Shown here piece after piece: positions 25,501-38,007 of a stretch of DNA of 64,000 nucleotides; within the stretch, counting starts at the first letter, position 1; each line of letters starts with the position of its first letter. This DNA is from Berberis thunbergii (Eukaryota; Streptophyta; Magnoliopsida; Ranunculales; Berberidaceae): assembly GCA_003290165.1 (NCBI GenBank), contig QNQO01006212.1, positions 62,001 to 126,000 on the forward strand, given 5' to 3'. A program made the translations under genes and the position numbers. The notes under the pieces are model-generated. The model ran no database searches, had not been told where the DNA came from, and saw only the letters and a list, made by a program, of their open reading frames with translations.

Positions 25501-27040
25501 GATATATCTAAAGAAAAACTATACTCTGACTTAGTTATTAACAGAATATTTAATAATAATTTTACTTAATCATTCTTTATTAATATGCTTGAATAAATAA
25601 TTTCTCACTAAGCTTGAAAGTTTTCAACTAATTAACAATGATCATTTTTTTCTGTCATTACAGGAAGGGATTGCAGTGGGAAGGACATTTGCTTCATTGA
25701 AAAACTATCAAGTTGATGGAAACAAAGAGATGGTAGCAATTGGAGTCATGAACATGGCAGGTTCTTGCACTTCATGTTATGTTACCACAGGATCATTTTC
25801 GCGGTCTGCTGTAAACTACAATGCAGGAGCACAATCTGCAGTATCGAACATAGTTATGGCATCAACAGTGCTTGTGACACTTCTGTTTCTGATGCCATTG
25901 TTTCACTATACTCCCAACCTTGTGTTAGCAGCCATCATTATAACTGCTGTTGTAGGACTAATTGATTACCAAGCTGCATTGAAACTGTGGAAGGTTGATA
26001 AGTTGGATTTCATCTCTTGTATGTGCGCGTTTTTTGGTGTTCTTTTCATTTCTGTTCAGATTGGCCTTGCCATTGCTGTAAGCTTCTAACTTCATTTCTA
26101 TTGATGTTCTATTTTATTATTTTCGTCATTTGTTCTTGTATTGAACCCGATGATTTCTTTGTTCAGGTTGGAGTTTCAGTCTTCAAGATTCTGATACACA
26201 TAACAAGACCAAATACAGTAGTCATGGGAAACATTCCAGGGACGCAAGTATTCCAAAATCTTGGGCGTTATGGGGATGCGATGAGGATTCCAGCATTTCT
26301 CATACTTGGTATTGAATCCCCAATCTATTTTGCAAACTCTACGTATCTCCAAGAAAGGTCAGTTTCCGCGTTCCTCATAAATATTCAGATTTACTGTAAC
26401 TATTTTGGCATATAAGAGTATATTATTGGTATAAGGTCACATTTGGCTTGGCTTAAATTACAAGTAGCTATCTGACCAACTTCATACCATACATCATTTA
26501 CAAAAAGGCTGCGAATATAGAATGTTTTTTTATCGATGAGATTACCTGTTGCAGAATAACAAGATGGGTCAGAGAAGAGGAAGAAAGGATTCAAACACAC
26601 AATGAGCATCCTTTAAAGTGTGTTATTTTGGATATGACAGGTAAAAATTAGAGAATATAATCTTCGAAGCTTATTCGATTGTAGAAGTACATTAAAAACT
26701 TGCCCTACCATGTTTCATTTTTCAGCTGTATCGGCCATAGACACCAGTGGCCTAGAAACAATACTTGAACTCAAGAAGATACTTGAAAAACGTTCCCTTC
26801 AGGTAATAAAATCACAAATTACCAATAATGGACTCTGAAATAAAAATTTTGGTATGAAACTCATGGTTGTTTTTGTTTTTTCGGTTGCAGCTCGTGTTGG
26901 TGAATCCTGTTGGGGATGTGATGGATAAGTTTCATCGTTCAAAGGTTTTGGAATCGTTTGGATCAAATGGATTGTATTTAACAGTTGGGGAAGCAATTGA
27001 GGATATCTCAGCCATGCTCAAGTCTAAATACATGCCTTGA
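22540..27040 (+). CDS. SULTR3-like: Sulfate transporter, SULTR group 3 (SLC26/SulP family)
   Basis: Twelve exons join to 663 codons: 22540-22887, 23564-23612, 23722-23929, 24148-24319, 24401-24466, 24567-24680, 24775-24891, 25664-26077, 26167-26357, 26555-26640, 26726-26802, 26891-27040. All introns have GT/AG borders and phases agree. The hydrophilic N-terminus has the family block HKVCLPP; exon 1 ends SGLTIASLAIPQ, then GISYAKLANLPP (117-128), SLQQLKG (227-233), EGIAVGRTFA (359-368) and NKEMVAIG in the membrane domain. The C-terminal STAS domain (about 515-655) contains IDTSG (593-597), whose Thr is the regulatory position in plant SULTRs. Group 3 members move sulfate (some other anions) across plastid or other membranes; subcellular site and exact substrate are not decidable here. 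An upstream in-frame start is not an ATG. Intron 7 carries a foldback element. No defect seen. Confidence 0.96.
24949..25095. repeat. Foldback element, copy 2, in intron 7 of the sulfate transporter
   Basis: Starts ATTCTAAATGTCGAGGGAGT and has inverted arms including GGGGGGACCGTCCATCCCC against GGGGGATGGACGGTCCCCCC. The transcript of the gene would contain this hairpin until splicing. It is related to copies at 17757-17926 and 47435-47612. Confidence 0.75.
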
Positions 27041-27053
27041 TATGTTGCTTAAC

Positions 27054-27059
27054 AATAAA
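27054..27059 (+). terminator. Poly(A) signal candidate of the sulfate transporter
   Basis: AATAAA lies 14 bases after the stop codon; a second AATAAA is at 27197-27202 after a TTTTG-rich stretch and gives a more usual 3' leader length. I cannot tell which is used. Confidence 0.5.
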
Positions 27060-27202
27060 ATGATACATGTACGAGGGAACTGACAGTTTATGATCACTCC
27101 AACCTTTGTAACGTGTAGAATAGAACAGCTTCAGTTTTTGGAGAAGTGTAAGTAATCCAAGAACTTAGTGTATGAGCTCTCTTGAAGAGGTTTTGCAATA
27201 AA

Positions 27203-30200
27203 TTACTTCAGTTTTGTCTAGTAAGTGTTCAGACATCCATCAACTCTTCTTTAAAAATTGAAGCAACTGATTAAATACATCTCAAATATCAAGATTTATA
27301 ATATTTTCAAGGTACAGAAGCAAGAAACATGTCTAAAAGGCCCAATCTACATCACAGTCCAATCTAACGTTGCCTTTCTATGCCCGAGTTGAAACAGCTA
27401 CAAAGGCAAAAAGCGTTTGCTTATCGCTAAACCAGTTCAACCATATTTTTCTAGTCATTTAGCTTCCTAGATCCTCTCAATTAGCATGTTTCCACTAGTT
27501 CTATCGTTGCAACTCATTCTAGGGATGGTGGGATGGGAGTTCTTTTCTGTTAGATGGTGAAAATTTATCCCTTAGGCATGTAACAGGATCTCACATCCTT
27601 CTTTGAAAATCACCTTTATCCCTTCAGAATGTCCTTGATCATTAACACCAAGCTGGATTTTATGTCAGTTTGTTTGTCAATGTGACCGATTTTCCACCCT
27701 CTTACCATCGACAAATCCTTCTTACCATGCTCCATTGTGATCTATCACTATCCCATGTCCACCATTGTGGCTGAAGGTTCACTATCCATATCACTCTGTT
27801 GGCATAATATAGGAACAGCACTCACGTATTTACAATTTTGGTTTTTGTTCAAATTTTTAAATGTTTATTTTTTTACATCTAGGACTGAAGAACTATTAGA
27901 TTTCCACTTCAAAATGAATGAAAATATGTTATCTCATATGAAAACATCATAAAACTATAGACATCTCCAGTCCTCACGCAAGTCAAGAATACATTAGGAA
28001 GACGGGTTCTTGCTCTTCAACTATGAAGAAAATCTAAGGTTTGTTCATGAACTAGACTTTTTTGAAGGCTACTGTGTACAAATTTGGCTAATTAAACTTC
28101 AGCACTAATTAGCACAATCTAAATGCAATGTGCAACCCGTGACTAATTTAAAAGACTTGCCAATGCCTGCAATGGCGCAGGTAATAAATACTAATGTCTG
28201 CAAAGAGTAACATGTGTCTTCATCTGTGGCAGCTTCTTGATTTCACGCGCCCAACCCATTTCAAATAAAATACAGCTCTGTTGCTCTTGGATTGATTAAC
28301 CCAGTTTCAAACGTCAGTCAAGACAGGCTCGAGGTTAATTGCCAGCAAGTTAAGATTGGGGTTTTTGGAGGAGCCAACAGAATCCAACCTATCCCAGCTC
28401 AAATCTATCATGCACCTATGATTTCTTAATGACATTCATTACTGGTAAAATCAATAAATGTCCCACTAGCACAATTTACATAGAACTGCTCTGACATTGC
28501 ACATCTTAAAAAGTGATTAGGATATCCCTTGGAGAGTTAGAGTAGATAAGTTTCATTTGTTTTTATGGCTTATCGAGCATAAAGGATTAGACACTCGTAA
28601 GAACAGAACAGAACCAACGAAACCCAAGTCCAATAAATAGATATTCAAGAAACTAAAATTTCAACCAAATTTCTTGCCACAACACAATTGCTCTTTCAAT
28701 TTGTTAATGAATGATTTATACCACTGATTGTATATTGATCATACTCATCCTGAGTAGACCTCTAGTCTGAACACTAACTAAATAAATGCACCCCTTGCAC
28801 ACAAAACCAGTATATGTGAAAGGATTTCTTTCACATCTGACAATTGCTACCTACCTTCTCAAATATTGGACCTTTTCAATTAAGATTCCAACCAATATTG
28901 ATATTTCCAGTACTATTCCTTCACCAGCATTGGCATTGTAAACGAAACACTGAGTATAACAATCAAGGCTTTGGAAACTCTAAATCCCATTATGAAATTG
29001 AACAGGGCAACTTACAGGGTTTAACCATATAAATTTCATTAAGAAATTTGGTAATGTAGCTCTGTATTTTTCAGTCCACTCATACATCTGCATAGAAAAA
29101 GGAAAGTCTTTGACAAGCAGTAAAAACAATTCAAAACTCATTGGAAGCTAGTATGCAAGCTTATTCATTCAACAAAAGCAAATGATAGACATCTAAAACA
29201 ATCAAATGTACTGTCAGAATCATTTTACTTTTTATTCCTTTCAAACTAACTGGGGCTCGTAACACAGGAAAAGGATCTCCCAGAATGTGTCATATTATAA
29301 ACTTGAGACACTGATCAGACCCTCTGTTCTACAACTTGCAGGCTTGTAGTAACGTGAGCCAAAATATCATCTAAAGAGTTTAACTGGTCTATCATTGTTA
29401 ACAAAGCATATCATACAAAAGATCCAGTAAAAAAAAATGCAAAGGTATGACTAGATTCACATACCATAGCGGTTACAGACTCTAGATCTTTGCAATAAAG
29501 TGATCTTTTTTATTTTTTCTTTATCAATAAAACATGGAAATATTCATTAACTATGAAGCTGACAGTCAGTGAAAGATGAAGCACTGGTTGCCTGAGCAAA
29601 AATACAAATGATGTTGTCACATCAAAGTATCAAACCTACAAGAAGAGAAAGGAGTATCTTTAAAGATTCCCCACGTGTGCCCCCAAATCCACAAGTTTAC
29701 CTCAATGTCTATCCATATGCTATCTACATTCATATGGACATTCCTACAATCTCTGTTGTTGCTCTCTCTAAACTACCCAGACTTAAAACCCCTTTGGTGT
29801 GAGCTTTAGCTGGTTCGCTTTGGCGTAGAGCAGCCTTTCCTAGGCCTAGAACGCCATTCATAAGTGAATAATTAAATGCATATTCAAACCATGCTAATCT
29901 AGATCAACTTAGCTGAGGTTTCTCATGCCTAGTTCTGGGTATAGGAGATCCTTATCCAACCAAGTTGTTACCCTATATTTTTGCTTCCCCTCTATTCGTA
30001 AAGATGATTTTTTTTTTCTAAACGAGAATGACCATGATGTCCAAGATATGATGAAGTATGCAAAGAGGCTCTCAAAAGTGTATCAATCCCCTGCACCAAT
30101 GCTGCACAGCCTTTATCGTCAACGATACATACATTCTTACCACCCGTGACAATGTTCTAACCCAGATATCCAATACGTTGTGGCCTTTACAGCAAGTGAA

Positions 30201-31135
30201 GTTTAGCCTCATTTCTAAGACAAATTCTTTAGCACCCAACATTGTGCTTACCACAACTTTGAATCTGATACTTATGGGCAAACTATCTCAAAAGAGAAAG
30301 TTTAATTTGTTATAAATCCATGAGTATGTTCCACGTTTCATGCAAGTGATAGAGTTTAATGGATTCACTAAAAGTATGAATCTGAAATATGCATTTTTGA
30401 GCTCAACGCAAAAAGAATTTGTTGAGTTCCGTGTTTGATGTGAAGGTGCCTTGAGAATTGTAGGGCAATGGGATCAAGTTAACTGTTCCCCTTTCGAAGC
30501 TAGGAGACAGAAACAGTACTAAAACCAACATAGGCTTCAACTAATGACTGCATGTCGAACCACTAACCAGCTTACCTCATTCACTAGTTCCAAGCCAGTT
30601 GAGTGTCAACAGATTAGTCTTCATTTTAGATTGTTCAATACCATACCCATCAACACCTAAGTAACATTATTCAAAGTTTTACGAACCCTCCCTTATTATG
30701 GAATGCCCTAGGTGTCACTGCCTTCAAATCTAATCCTTATGCAACCCCTAGCTTGATAGAACCATTTTCCTTGTCATGGTTGTTTTGTTATCAACATAAG
30801 AATAACATGGTTATTTCTAATAAAAGATTATGAATTTCCTACTTTGTTGATAACAGTAGCGGAGTAACATAAAAACTGCAGGTAAAGGATAATACCCAGT
30901 TTGTAACATTTTCCTCAATATGTTACTGTAAATGTTTTCTCCATACATGAGACAATCTTCATCATTATTGATTTTCGCCATCTACACAAGAATGGCATGG
31001 TTATAGATGATAGAAGAAAAAAAAGTTACTAAAAAATTTGCATTTCTTTGTTTACAACAGTAGTGGGGCCACACAAAATTGCATCCATTGCCCACCGGAA
31101 TTTCATGTCCCTTAAAAGTACATGTGGACAAAAAG
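27203..31135. other. Long spacer without a recognised gene
   Basis: Nearly 4 kb of AT-rich sequence. Frames of 60-85 codons (for example 29925-30149 and 30072-30281 on opposite strands) show no domain and have no matching exon partners. I found no transposon termini, tandem repeats or RNA genes here. It is the least structured part of the window. Confidence 0.5.
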
Positions 31136-32230
31136 TTAAAGGCTATAAATGAAGAGTGACTGGGTAATCCTCTTCCATTGATCTGTCAAGATCCTACCAT
31201 GAAGAACTGTCCACAGCAGGAAGAGCCGCAGGAAGGAGGCTCTCGGATGAATTTCTTTAATCCAAATGAGGTTATGAAGCTTGCCAAGTCTTTGAACAAT
31301 GTGCACAGGAGTATTCTCATCTGCCACAGAATCATACCACTCTTTGACCGAGTATTTGTGTTCTTTCCCATCCCAAATACACTTGTCCTGGTCTTCATCA
31401 AGCTGGAAAAGATTCACTGATCTCAACTTCCAATCATTGAGGATCCTTCTCAGTTAACAATTCCAGCCCTGGTTACCACCAATCTCTGCCCAGAATTCTC
31501 CAACTTTCTGTTTCTTGTTGTTGGAGATGTTATAAATACTAGGGAAAGCTTCTTTGAGGGTATCCCCACCCACCCATTTGTGACCCCAAAATTGAACCCT
31601 TTCCCAATTGTGCACTACAAAGGATATTGAAATGTCAACATAGGATTTGAGATTCATGATACCTTTCCGCACAGACCATCCATAATTGGAGGATGGTTCC
31701 TTGGTAAACCAATCATGGGAAGAGGCTCTATATTTGGAAGCAATTACTTTTCTCCAAAGAGCATCCATTTCAACCCCAAACCTCCAAACCCAGATCATAA
31801 GAAGAGCCATGTTAAATTCCTTGAACTTCTTAATGCCCAAACCTCCTTATTGTTTCTAGTTTAAAAGATGATACTTTCTTGAAGTAGGAGATGTTCTCCA
31901 CGGGTACACTTTTCCATTCTAGCTCTTCTTCTAAGTACTCAAGTTATTTTCATCAATATCTTCCCAAACTCTTGTATTCTTAAATTTAGACCTACGAGGA
32001 AGGCCAAGATAGAGGCAAGGGAAACACACTTTACTACACCCCAAAAGATGAGCCCATTTGATCAATTCGAGGAGCATCACCACAGCAAACATCTGAGACT
32101 TGGCAAGGTTCACCCCAATTCCAGAGACCACCTGCAAGGAAATGATGCCCACATTTTACTGTAGAGAGTAGTCTTCCTAACTTCCTGTACAAGATTATCA
32201 TATCACTTTGATGTTTCAAACATGTCACCT
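31136..32230 (-). pseudogene. L1-type LINE, ORF2 3' remnant
   Basis: The - strand reads, in order, the end of the reverse transcriptase region (VSGIGVNLAKSQMFAV, LAHLLGC, LYLGLP; 32152-31931), then GIKKFKEFNMALLMIWVWRF and FWGHKWVGGDTLKEAFPSIY (31840-31454), then the zf-RVT segment with WIKEIHPRASFLRLFLLWT and LHGRILT (31426-31136). The catalytic YADD region and the endonuclease are not present. Most of the segment between the first two blocks is deleted. Frames are broken by stops and shifts. Such proteins copy LINE RNA into DNA at a nick; this copy is inactive. No poly-A tail or target duplication was identified. Confidence 0.85.
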
Positions 32231-32410
32231 CCTTAATAAATTGTCATCTTATATAGAAAATCGGACTCCACTCTCTTTACCATCTTCATGGAACAGCTTA
32301 TGCTCCCCTCAAACCCACCCCACCCAATCCACCTATGCGTTGTATGTTTGGTTTTGTAGTTTCTGCAATGGCTTAGTTCCTAGTCAATAGTGACAGTATC
32401 CCATTGTTAT

Positions 32411-32736
32411 TGTCACGACTGAAGAAGCTAGAATCACTGAAATAAATGGCGGGAATAGAAGCGGGAAATTTAAACTTGAAAATAGCAAGATAGAATGGTC
32501 ATTACATCTCAGTTGGTTAGGACCACTTAGACAAGTGTCGCTAGCTTATCCACCTCTTTAAAATTCTGTTAGAAACCCTTTTAAAGGGGGATCGTTTAGA
32601 GTAGAGAGCAAGGAAGTAATTGTAATTTCAGAGGCTCTTGTTCATGCTTTGAGCGAGAGAATTTTGTAATCCAAAACTATCAATAGAATCGTTTGTTCTT
32701 CAATTATTCTTTCACTGATTTGTCACAATCGTGACA
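32411..32736 (+). repeat. 5' LTR of the Ty3/gypsy element
   Basis: Shares sequence with 37194-37521 over its whole length, for example TTTAAAATTCTGTTAGAAAC and ATAGAATCGTTTGTTCTTCA. It ends at GTGACA just before the primer-binding site. The 3' copy diverges in its last bases. Confidence 0.85.
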
Positions 32737-32754
32737 ATTGGTATTAGAGCACAC

Positions 32755-33213
32755 CAGTGTTCTAAAAATCGGATTAGGCACCTAGGCAGGGCCTAGGCAA
32801 TGGGCAGGCTAGGCGGGTTTTTGAATTATTTTTAATTTTTAGTTCGAGAAAAATAATAATTTAAGGCTATGTTTTTTCTTATACATTTTGCATATGTATC
32901 TTGGCTTTGAATTGGAAGTAAAAAAAAATTTCTTTCCAAATTGGGTCGTTGACTCTTATTTATTTATTTATTAATCCATGCTCGAAGGCTACATGACTGA
33001 CCCTATAGAGTTAACCAAACCAGGCCCGAAGGCAATATTCCACTTAATATCCTTGTCGCCTCCGTCTCACATGGAGACTTGCTTTTGCTCTGGTCCATCG
33101 CCTCCACCTTGCATGAAGACTTGTTTTCGCTTCGCTCTGGTCTAGTCCATCTAAGCAGTCCTCTGGGCGCTAGTCCCCTGCTCGCCTACCGCCTAGCGCT
33201 TTTTAGAACACTG
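32755..33213. mobile_element. Non-autonomous hAT element in the leader of the gypsy element
   Basis: Ends CAGTGTTCTAAAAA and TTTTTAGAACACTG are perfect inverted repeats. The flanks gagcacac and gagcagaa match at 6 of 8. Subterminal CCTAGGC/GCCTAGG motifs are present at both ends. It is 459 bp long and non-coding. It landed a few bases after the primer-binding site, which would block reverse transcription of that copy's leader in its normal form. Confidence 0.85.
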
Positions 33214-33440
33214 GAGCAGAATGATTACTTGACCTGTGAATTTCTCAAATGGAAACCAGAGTTAAGGAGGTGGAAAACTTCATGAAGGATTCCAAGCGAA
33301 ACCAAATGGAGATGACGGGCTAGTTGGAGCTACTAAAAGTAGAACTTCACCGGATCTTTCAAGCTAGTGAGGAGCAAGAGAAGAGATTTGACTCAAAACT
33401 GAACAATTAGTTCTGATGTTGCAAAACACTAGAAATAGAG

Positions 33441-34440
33441 ATGGAAGGGGAAAATCTAGCGCTACATAAATCAATCAAGATCCAAATATTACAAATGTGG
33501 AAGCTATTTCAACCAATCGACCCTCCCATGGAACTTTCGGGTAATTGTTTTAGATATCCCAAAATTGATTTTCTACATTTCGATAGTTCAAACCCTGGAT
33601 CTTGGATTAAGAAGGTCGGACGTTTCTTTGCTTTACATAATGTTCTAGCCAATAGTAAGGTTTCAATTGCGTCCATACACTTTGATGGTAATGCAGACTC
33701 CTGGTTTTTGGATTACCGAGTAGACAAACTCAACATTAGTTGGGATGACTGTATTAGAGATTTGTCTTTTGAAGACCCTACCTTAGACAACTATGTTGAT
33801 GTTTTCAATAAACTCACCCAAGAGACCTCTTTAGGAGACTACTATGATAAGTTTGAAGAACTCAAATCCCTCATGCTTACTCACAATCTTCATTTAAGAC
33901 CTATTTTGTCCTTAGCTTTCTTAGTGATTTGAAGGTTGAACTCAAAGTTGTTGTCCAAATGTTCAAGCCTACATCACTTTCACGGGCCTTTCAATAGGCT
34001 AGAATGCAAACCACCACTCACCCACGTCCATCCCTAAACACTCATCATTTCACTCCAACAACACCATGCCATTTGGATCATCTTTCATACTCCACTACTT
34101 GGCCATAACTTAGTCCATAACTCCTCAACCAATCACTCCTTCCCAGTTCAACAGAAACTTTTTTTGTCAACCAAGTTCCCTTCCACTACTCCAACACCAA
34201 AACTCAAATTTGCCTCTCCAACTCCTCCCATTACAAGACTCACCCCAGCACAAATGAAAGTCAGGAGAAACAAAGGACATTGTTATAATTGTGATGAACA
34301 ATATAAGCATGGTCATCATTGCAAACAACAACACCTCTATATGCTTGTTCACGTCCAAATGAAGAACACCCTGAATCACCTGAAACAGAAGATCTTTCAT
34401 TTTGCCAACACCATTCTTATCAAAAGCTACCTCAAAAACG
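33441..34440 (+). pseudogene. gag with zinc knuckle
   Basis: The frame at 33441-33932 carries the gag signature (YPKIDFLHFDSSNPGSWIKK, then FFALHNVL, WFLDYR, LGDYYDKFEEL). It breaks at a stop after SLAFLVI. The next frame (34164-34457) holds a CCHC knuckle, CYNCDEQYKHGHHC, with the right C-x2-C-x4-H-x4-C spacing. Gag packages the RNA. At least one frameshift separates the two parts, so this copy is inactive. Confidence 0.88.
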
Positions 34441-34900
34441 ACCTATCGCTATCTTGATTGACACAGGTAGTACTCATTCCTTCCTTAATCCAAAAGTCAT
34501 CAAAAAACTCAATGGCCTACTAGACTCACACCCCAAATTCTTGTCAATGTAGCTAACGGACAACAATTGGTTAGTAATGCTATTTGTCCATCTATCAAAT
34601 GGACTATGCAAGGCTACTCCTCCTTTAACACAGTTGGAGTACTTCCCTTGGGTGGATATGTCATGGTATTAGATGGAGATTGGTTGAAACCTTTTAGGGA
34701 TATAATTGTTAATCTGCAGAAATTGCAAGTTACATTACACTGGAAACACACGAAAATCACACTACAAGGGGTTAATGACAATGCCTCCTATTACTTGGAA
34801 CCTACTGGCGTATTCAAATTTTTCAAAAAACACACTCCTTCCTTCTTGGGTCACTTTTTTTCTATCACAACCCCAACCCAGTACACTTATTGCTGAATTT
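34441..34900 (+). pseudogene. Aspartic protease region
   Basis: AILIDTGSTHSFLNPKVIKK supplies the catalytic D-T-G of the retropepsin-like protease. The following frame (34567-34896) has GGYVMVLDGDWLKPF and KHTKITLQG, the usual end of the protease domain in Ty3/gypsy polyproteins. The two parts are separated by a stop after LSM. Confidence 0.82.
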
Positions 34901-35034
34901 CAAGACATTTTCACACTCCTTCCCTTCCTCCTCATAGATCATTAAATCACAGAATACCTCTTAAACCTCATGCAATTCCCACTTCTCAAAACCCTTATAA
35001 AGTGCCTTACATGAAGAAATCAGTGGTAGAGCAA

Positions 35035-35621
35035 CTATGCAGTTAAAATGGATAACGGACCCATAACGGTCCAAGAGCGTTATAGGTTATAATGGGATAT
35101 ACCGAGATATAACGGTATATAACAGAATAGTTTTTACATATATTTTTTAATACCCCACAAAATATTAATGTATTATAGTAAAAAAATAAATCTATGTTCA
35201 TAACATTAAATTTAAAAACAAAAAACCTTAATAAAAAAATCTTCCCTTAGTATGAGAGAGATCGCACGAGAGATTGCGATCGACTCTTCGTCTTTTTCCC
35301 TTCTTCTTATCTCATTTTCTGTCAAATGGTGAAGTTTAGTTCTCTGGTGATTGACGACAGCGAGCTCTGATCCTTCTTTCTTATGAGTCTAGGGTTATGG
35401 TTCGATCGAGAATGAAATGAGTGATTTTTTTAATGTATTAGAACAAAACGTTAAAACGGTGTTATTGAAAAAAAAAAACGTTATCTCAATAACGACTACA
35501 TAACGTCGTTATATCAGAGTTGTGATACCATAACGTAATAGTGTCATAACGTAACAGCTCACCCACATTAAGAGTTATATTGGAGTTATATCAGCGTTAT
35601 ATCGTTGTTTTAACTACACAC
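35035..35621. mobile_element. Non-autonomous hAT element, CTATGCAGTTAAAA family, copy A
   Basis: Starts CTATGCAGTTAAAA and ends TTTTAACTACACAC. Both ends carry many ATAACG/CGTTAT motifs. It splits the pol coding frame between VVEQL and the RT; the flanks tagagcaa and tacacag are a decayed 8-bp duplication. It is about 587 bp long and has no coding capacity. Copies B (40741-41292) and C (39670-41535) belong to the same family. Confidence 0.82.
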
Positions 35622-35640
35622 TACACAGCTAGTAAAGGAA

Positions 35641-36550
35641 ATGTTGGAGTCTAGATTGGTTCAACACTCTCATAGTCCTTTTGCAACCCCAATACTTCTA
35701 GCCAGGAAGGAAGACTACATTTGGAGGTTTTGTATTGATTACAGAGGATTAAATGAGATTACAATTAAGAACAAGTTTCCTATGCCACTGATTAATGAAC
35801 TATTGGATGAATTACATGGGGCAACCATCTTTTCCAAGATTGAATTAAGATCAAGATACCATCAAATACCGGTACATCCCCCTGACATTCACAAAACTGT
35901 TTTCAAAACGCATCATGACCATATTGAGTTTAGAGTCATGCCTTTTGGCTTGACCAATGCCCCAACAACTTTTCAAGCCCTTATGAATCAAGTGTTCCAA
36001 CCATATCTCAGAAAGTTCATTTTGTTGTTCTTTGACGACATCCTAGTCTATAGCTCCTTTTTTGACCAACACCTTGTCCACCTCAAACTCACTTTTGCTA
36101 TTCTTAAATTACACAGTCTGTATGCCAGATTTTATAAGAGTTCATTTGGACAACATCAACTTGAGTACTTAGGCCATATTATTTCTTCCAAAGGCGTACG
36201 TAGTTGACCCTACTAAAATAGAGGTCATGACCAACTGGCCTACCCCAACAACTATGAAACAGTTAAGAGGGTTCTTGGGGCTCACAGGGTATTAAATTAT
36301 GGCATGGTCTCCAAGCCTTTAACTGACTTGTTGAAGAAAATCCCTTCACTCGGTCTTCCCCAGCTGACATAGCTGAACTTTTGACAGCTATGATTTCAAC
36401 GTCTGTCTTAATACTACCAGATTTTTCATCTCCTTTCTATGTGGAAACTGATGCTTGCTCTAAAGGTGTAGGTGTAGTGTTATCACAAAAAGGCCACCCC
36501 ATTGCATTTTTTAGGAAATCCTTGAGTCAAAAGAACTTGAGAATGAACTA
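35641..36550 (+). pseudogene. Reverse transcriptase and start of RNase H
   Basis: The frame at 35641-36207 has WRFCIDYRGLNEITIKNKFP, MPFGLTNAPTTFQALMN and LLFFDDILVYSS; FFDD stands for the catalytic YxDD box. It ends [11 protein letters not shown]. Shifted frames continue with [19 protein letters not shown] and FYVETDACSKGVGVVLSQKG (RNase H, first catalytic Asp). A stop at 36205-36207 and frameshifts before 36550 inactivate it. Confidence 0.9.
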
Positions 36551-36769
36551 TTGGCTATAATCATGAATGTGAACAAATGGAGATCATACCTTTTGGGTTC
36601 CAAATTTTACATCCTCACTGATCATCATAGCATCAAATATTTCTTAGCTCAGAGGGTCACTACTTTATTACAGCAGAGATGGTGTACCAAATTACTTGGT
36701 AGAAGGGGTCTGAAAATAATGTTGTTTATGCTCTATCAAGAAGGGACACACTGGATGCCACCTGTTTAG
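36551..36769 (+). pseudogene. RNase H, C-terminal part
   Basis: NKWRSYLLGSKFYILTDHHS followed by IKYFLAQRVTT and QQRW is the second half of the Ty3/gypsy RNase H, including the TDHHS motif with a catalytic Asp. The frame then degenerates. Confidence 0.85.
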
Positions 36770-36944
36770 CTATCTCCACTGTGGAACCACAATGGTTACA
36801 GGATGTGATCCATAGTTGCTCCACTGATAGTGTTGCCCAGTCTTTGATCACCAAGTTATTGGTCAATACTCAAGCTGCCCCTTCTCTTTCTCTAATGGGT
36901 TAGTACGCCATAAGAACTGCCTCTACATTGGTTCCCATGAGACT

Positions 36945-37178
36945 TTGAGATCACAAATCATTAACACCCTGCACACCTTAGCTCTGGGTGGTCATTCAGG
37001 AATTCATCCCACGTATCAACGTTTGAAGGAGGATTTTTATTGGCCAGGCATGAAAACACAGCTTATTTCATTCATCGCCAGTTGTCACATCTGCCAAAGA
37101 AACAAATCAGATCAATCTTCATATGCAACCCCTACCTATTCTAAAGCATGCTTGGTAACACATCAGTATGGACTTTAA
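36945..37178 (+). pseudogene. Integrase, N-terminal zinc-binding domain only
   Basis: The HHCC domain is clear: HTLALGGHSGIHPTYQRLKE, FYWPGMK, then CHICQRNKSDQ. The catalytic D,D,E core that should follow is absent. The sequence reaches the purine tract and 3' LTR within 60 bases. This is an internal deletion, since both LTRs are present. Without the core it could not integrate by itself. Confidence 0.88.
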
Positions 37179-37193
37179 TGAAGGGGAGGGTAA

Positions 37194-37521
37194 TGTCACA
37201 ACTGAAGAAGCTGGAATAGCTGAAATAAGTGGCGAGAATAGAAGTGAGAAATTTAAACTTGAAAATAACAAGGATAGAATGGTCATTACAGCTCAGTTAG
37301 TTAGGACCACTTGGATTAGTCGCTACCTTATCCGCCCTCTTTAAAATTCTGTTAGAAACCCTTTTAAAAGGGGGTTTGTTTAGAGTATAGAGCAAGGAAG
37401 TAATTGTAATTTCAGAGGCTCTTGGTCATGCGTTAAGCGAGAGAAGTTTGTAATTCAAAACTCTATCAATAGAATCGTTTGTTCTTCAATCTAACTCTGA
37501 TTCTTTCACTGATTTGTCACA
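37194..37521 (+). repeat. 3' LTR of the Ty3/gypsy element
   Basis: Begins TGTCACAACTGAAGAAGCTG after the purine tract. It differs from the 5' LTR by scattered substitutions and small indels, so the insertion is old enough to have diverged visibly. Confidence 0.85.
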
Positions 37522-38007
37522 ATTATATTTTTTTTGTGGATACAACTTGCACTAGATATGCTATGTTCCTATTATATTTCATCATGTTTGCTATTATGGG
37601 TAATGTTGACACAAGTTGATCACTTTCTCCTCTTCTATTTGCCAGCAATTCGATTCGGATCTTATATTCTCTCATTGAGGTGGAGTTATTATGATGTAAA
37701 TAGAATATTTAGTAATATTAGCAATACTAGTATTCTGGCAATATTAAAAGTTTTACTTTTATTGTAATAATATTTCCAATTAGGGTTCTAATATTTGTTT
37801 ATATTGGGTTTAGGGTTTGTTTTAGAAGTTAGGTCAGTTATAAATAAAACGTAGGTTACCCATTATTAATTAATTGATTGATGAAAATAAGTTTATTTTA
37901 TTTATCAGTTTAATTTGTTTATCGTTTTATTTTATTTATTGTCAATTTATTTTATTCAATTATTGCATTGTTTTCAATTCAGTTTCTTTACAAGTTCCAT
38001 TCTATCA

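Larger units (their letters stand above)
32411..37521 (+). mobile_element. Ty3/gypsy LTR retrotransposon with truncated integrase
   Basis: LTRs at 32411-32736 and 37194-37521 (about 326-328 bp) begin TGTCAC. The primer-binding site TGGTATTAGAGC (about 32739-32750) matches the initiator-Met tRNA type with one change, and a purine tract (gaaggggaggg) precedes the 3' LTR. The flanks gttat and attat are a 4/5 target-duplication match. Coding order is gag, zinc knuckle, protease, RT, RNase H, integrase zinc finger. The integrase core and C-terminus are missing: its HHCC domain runs almost directly into the 3' LTR. Several frameshifts and stops break the polyprotein. Two hAT elements (32755-33213 and 35035-35621) were inserted later. 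Confidence 0.9.
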
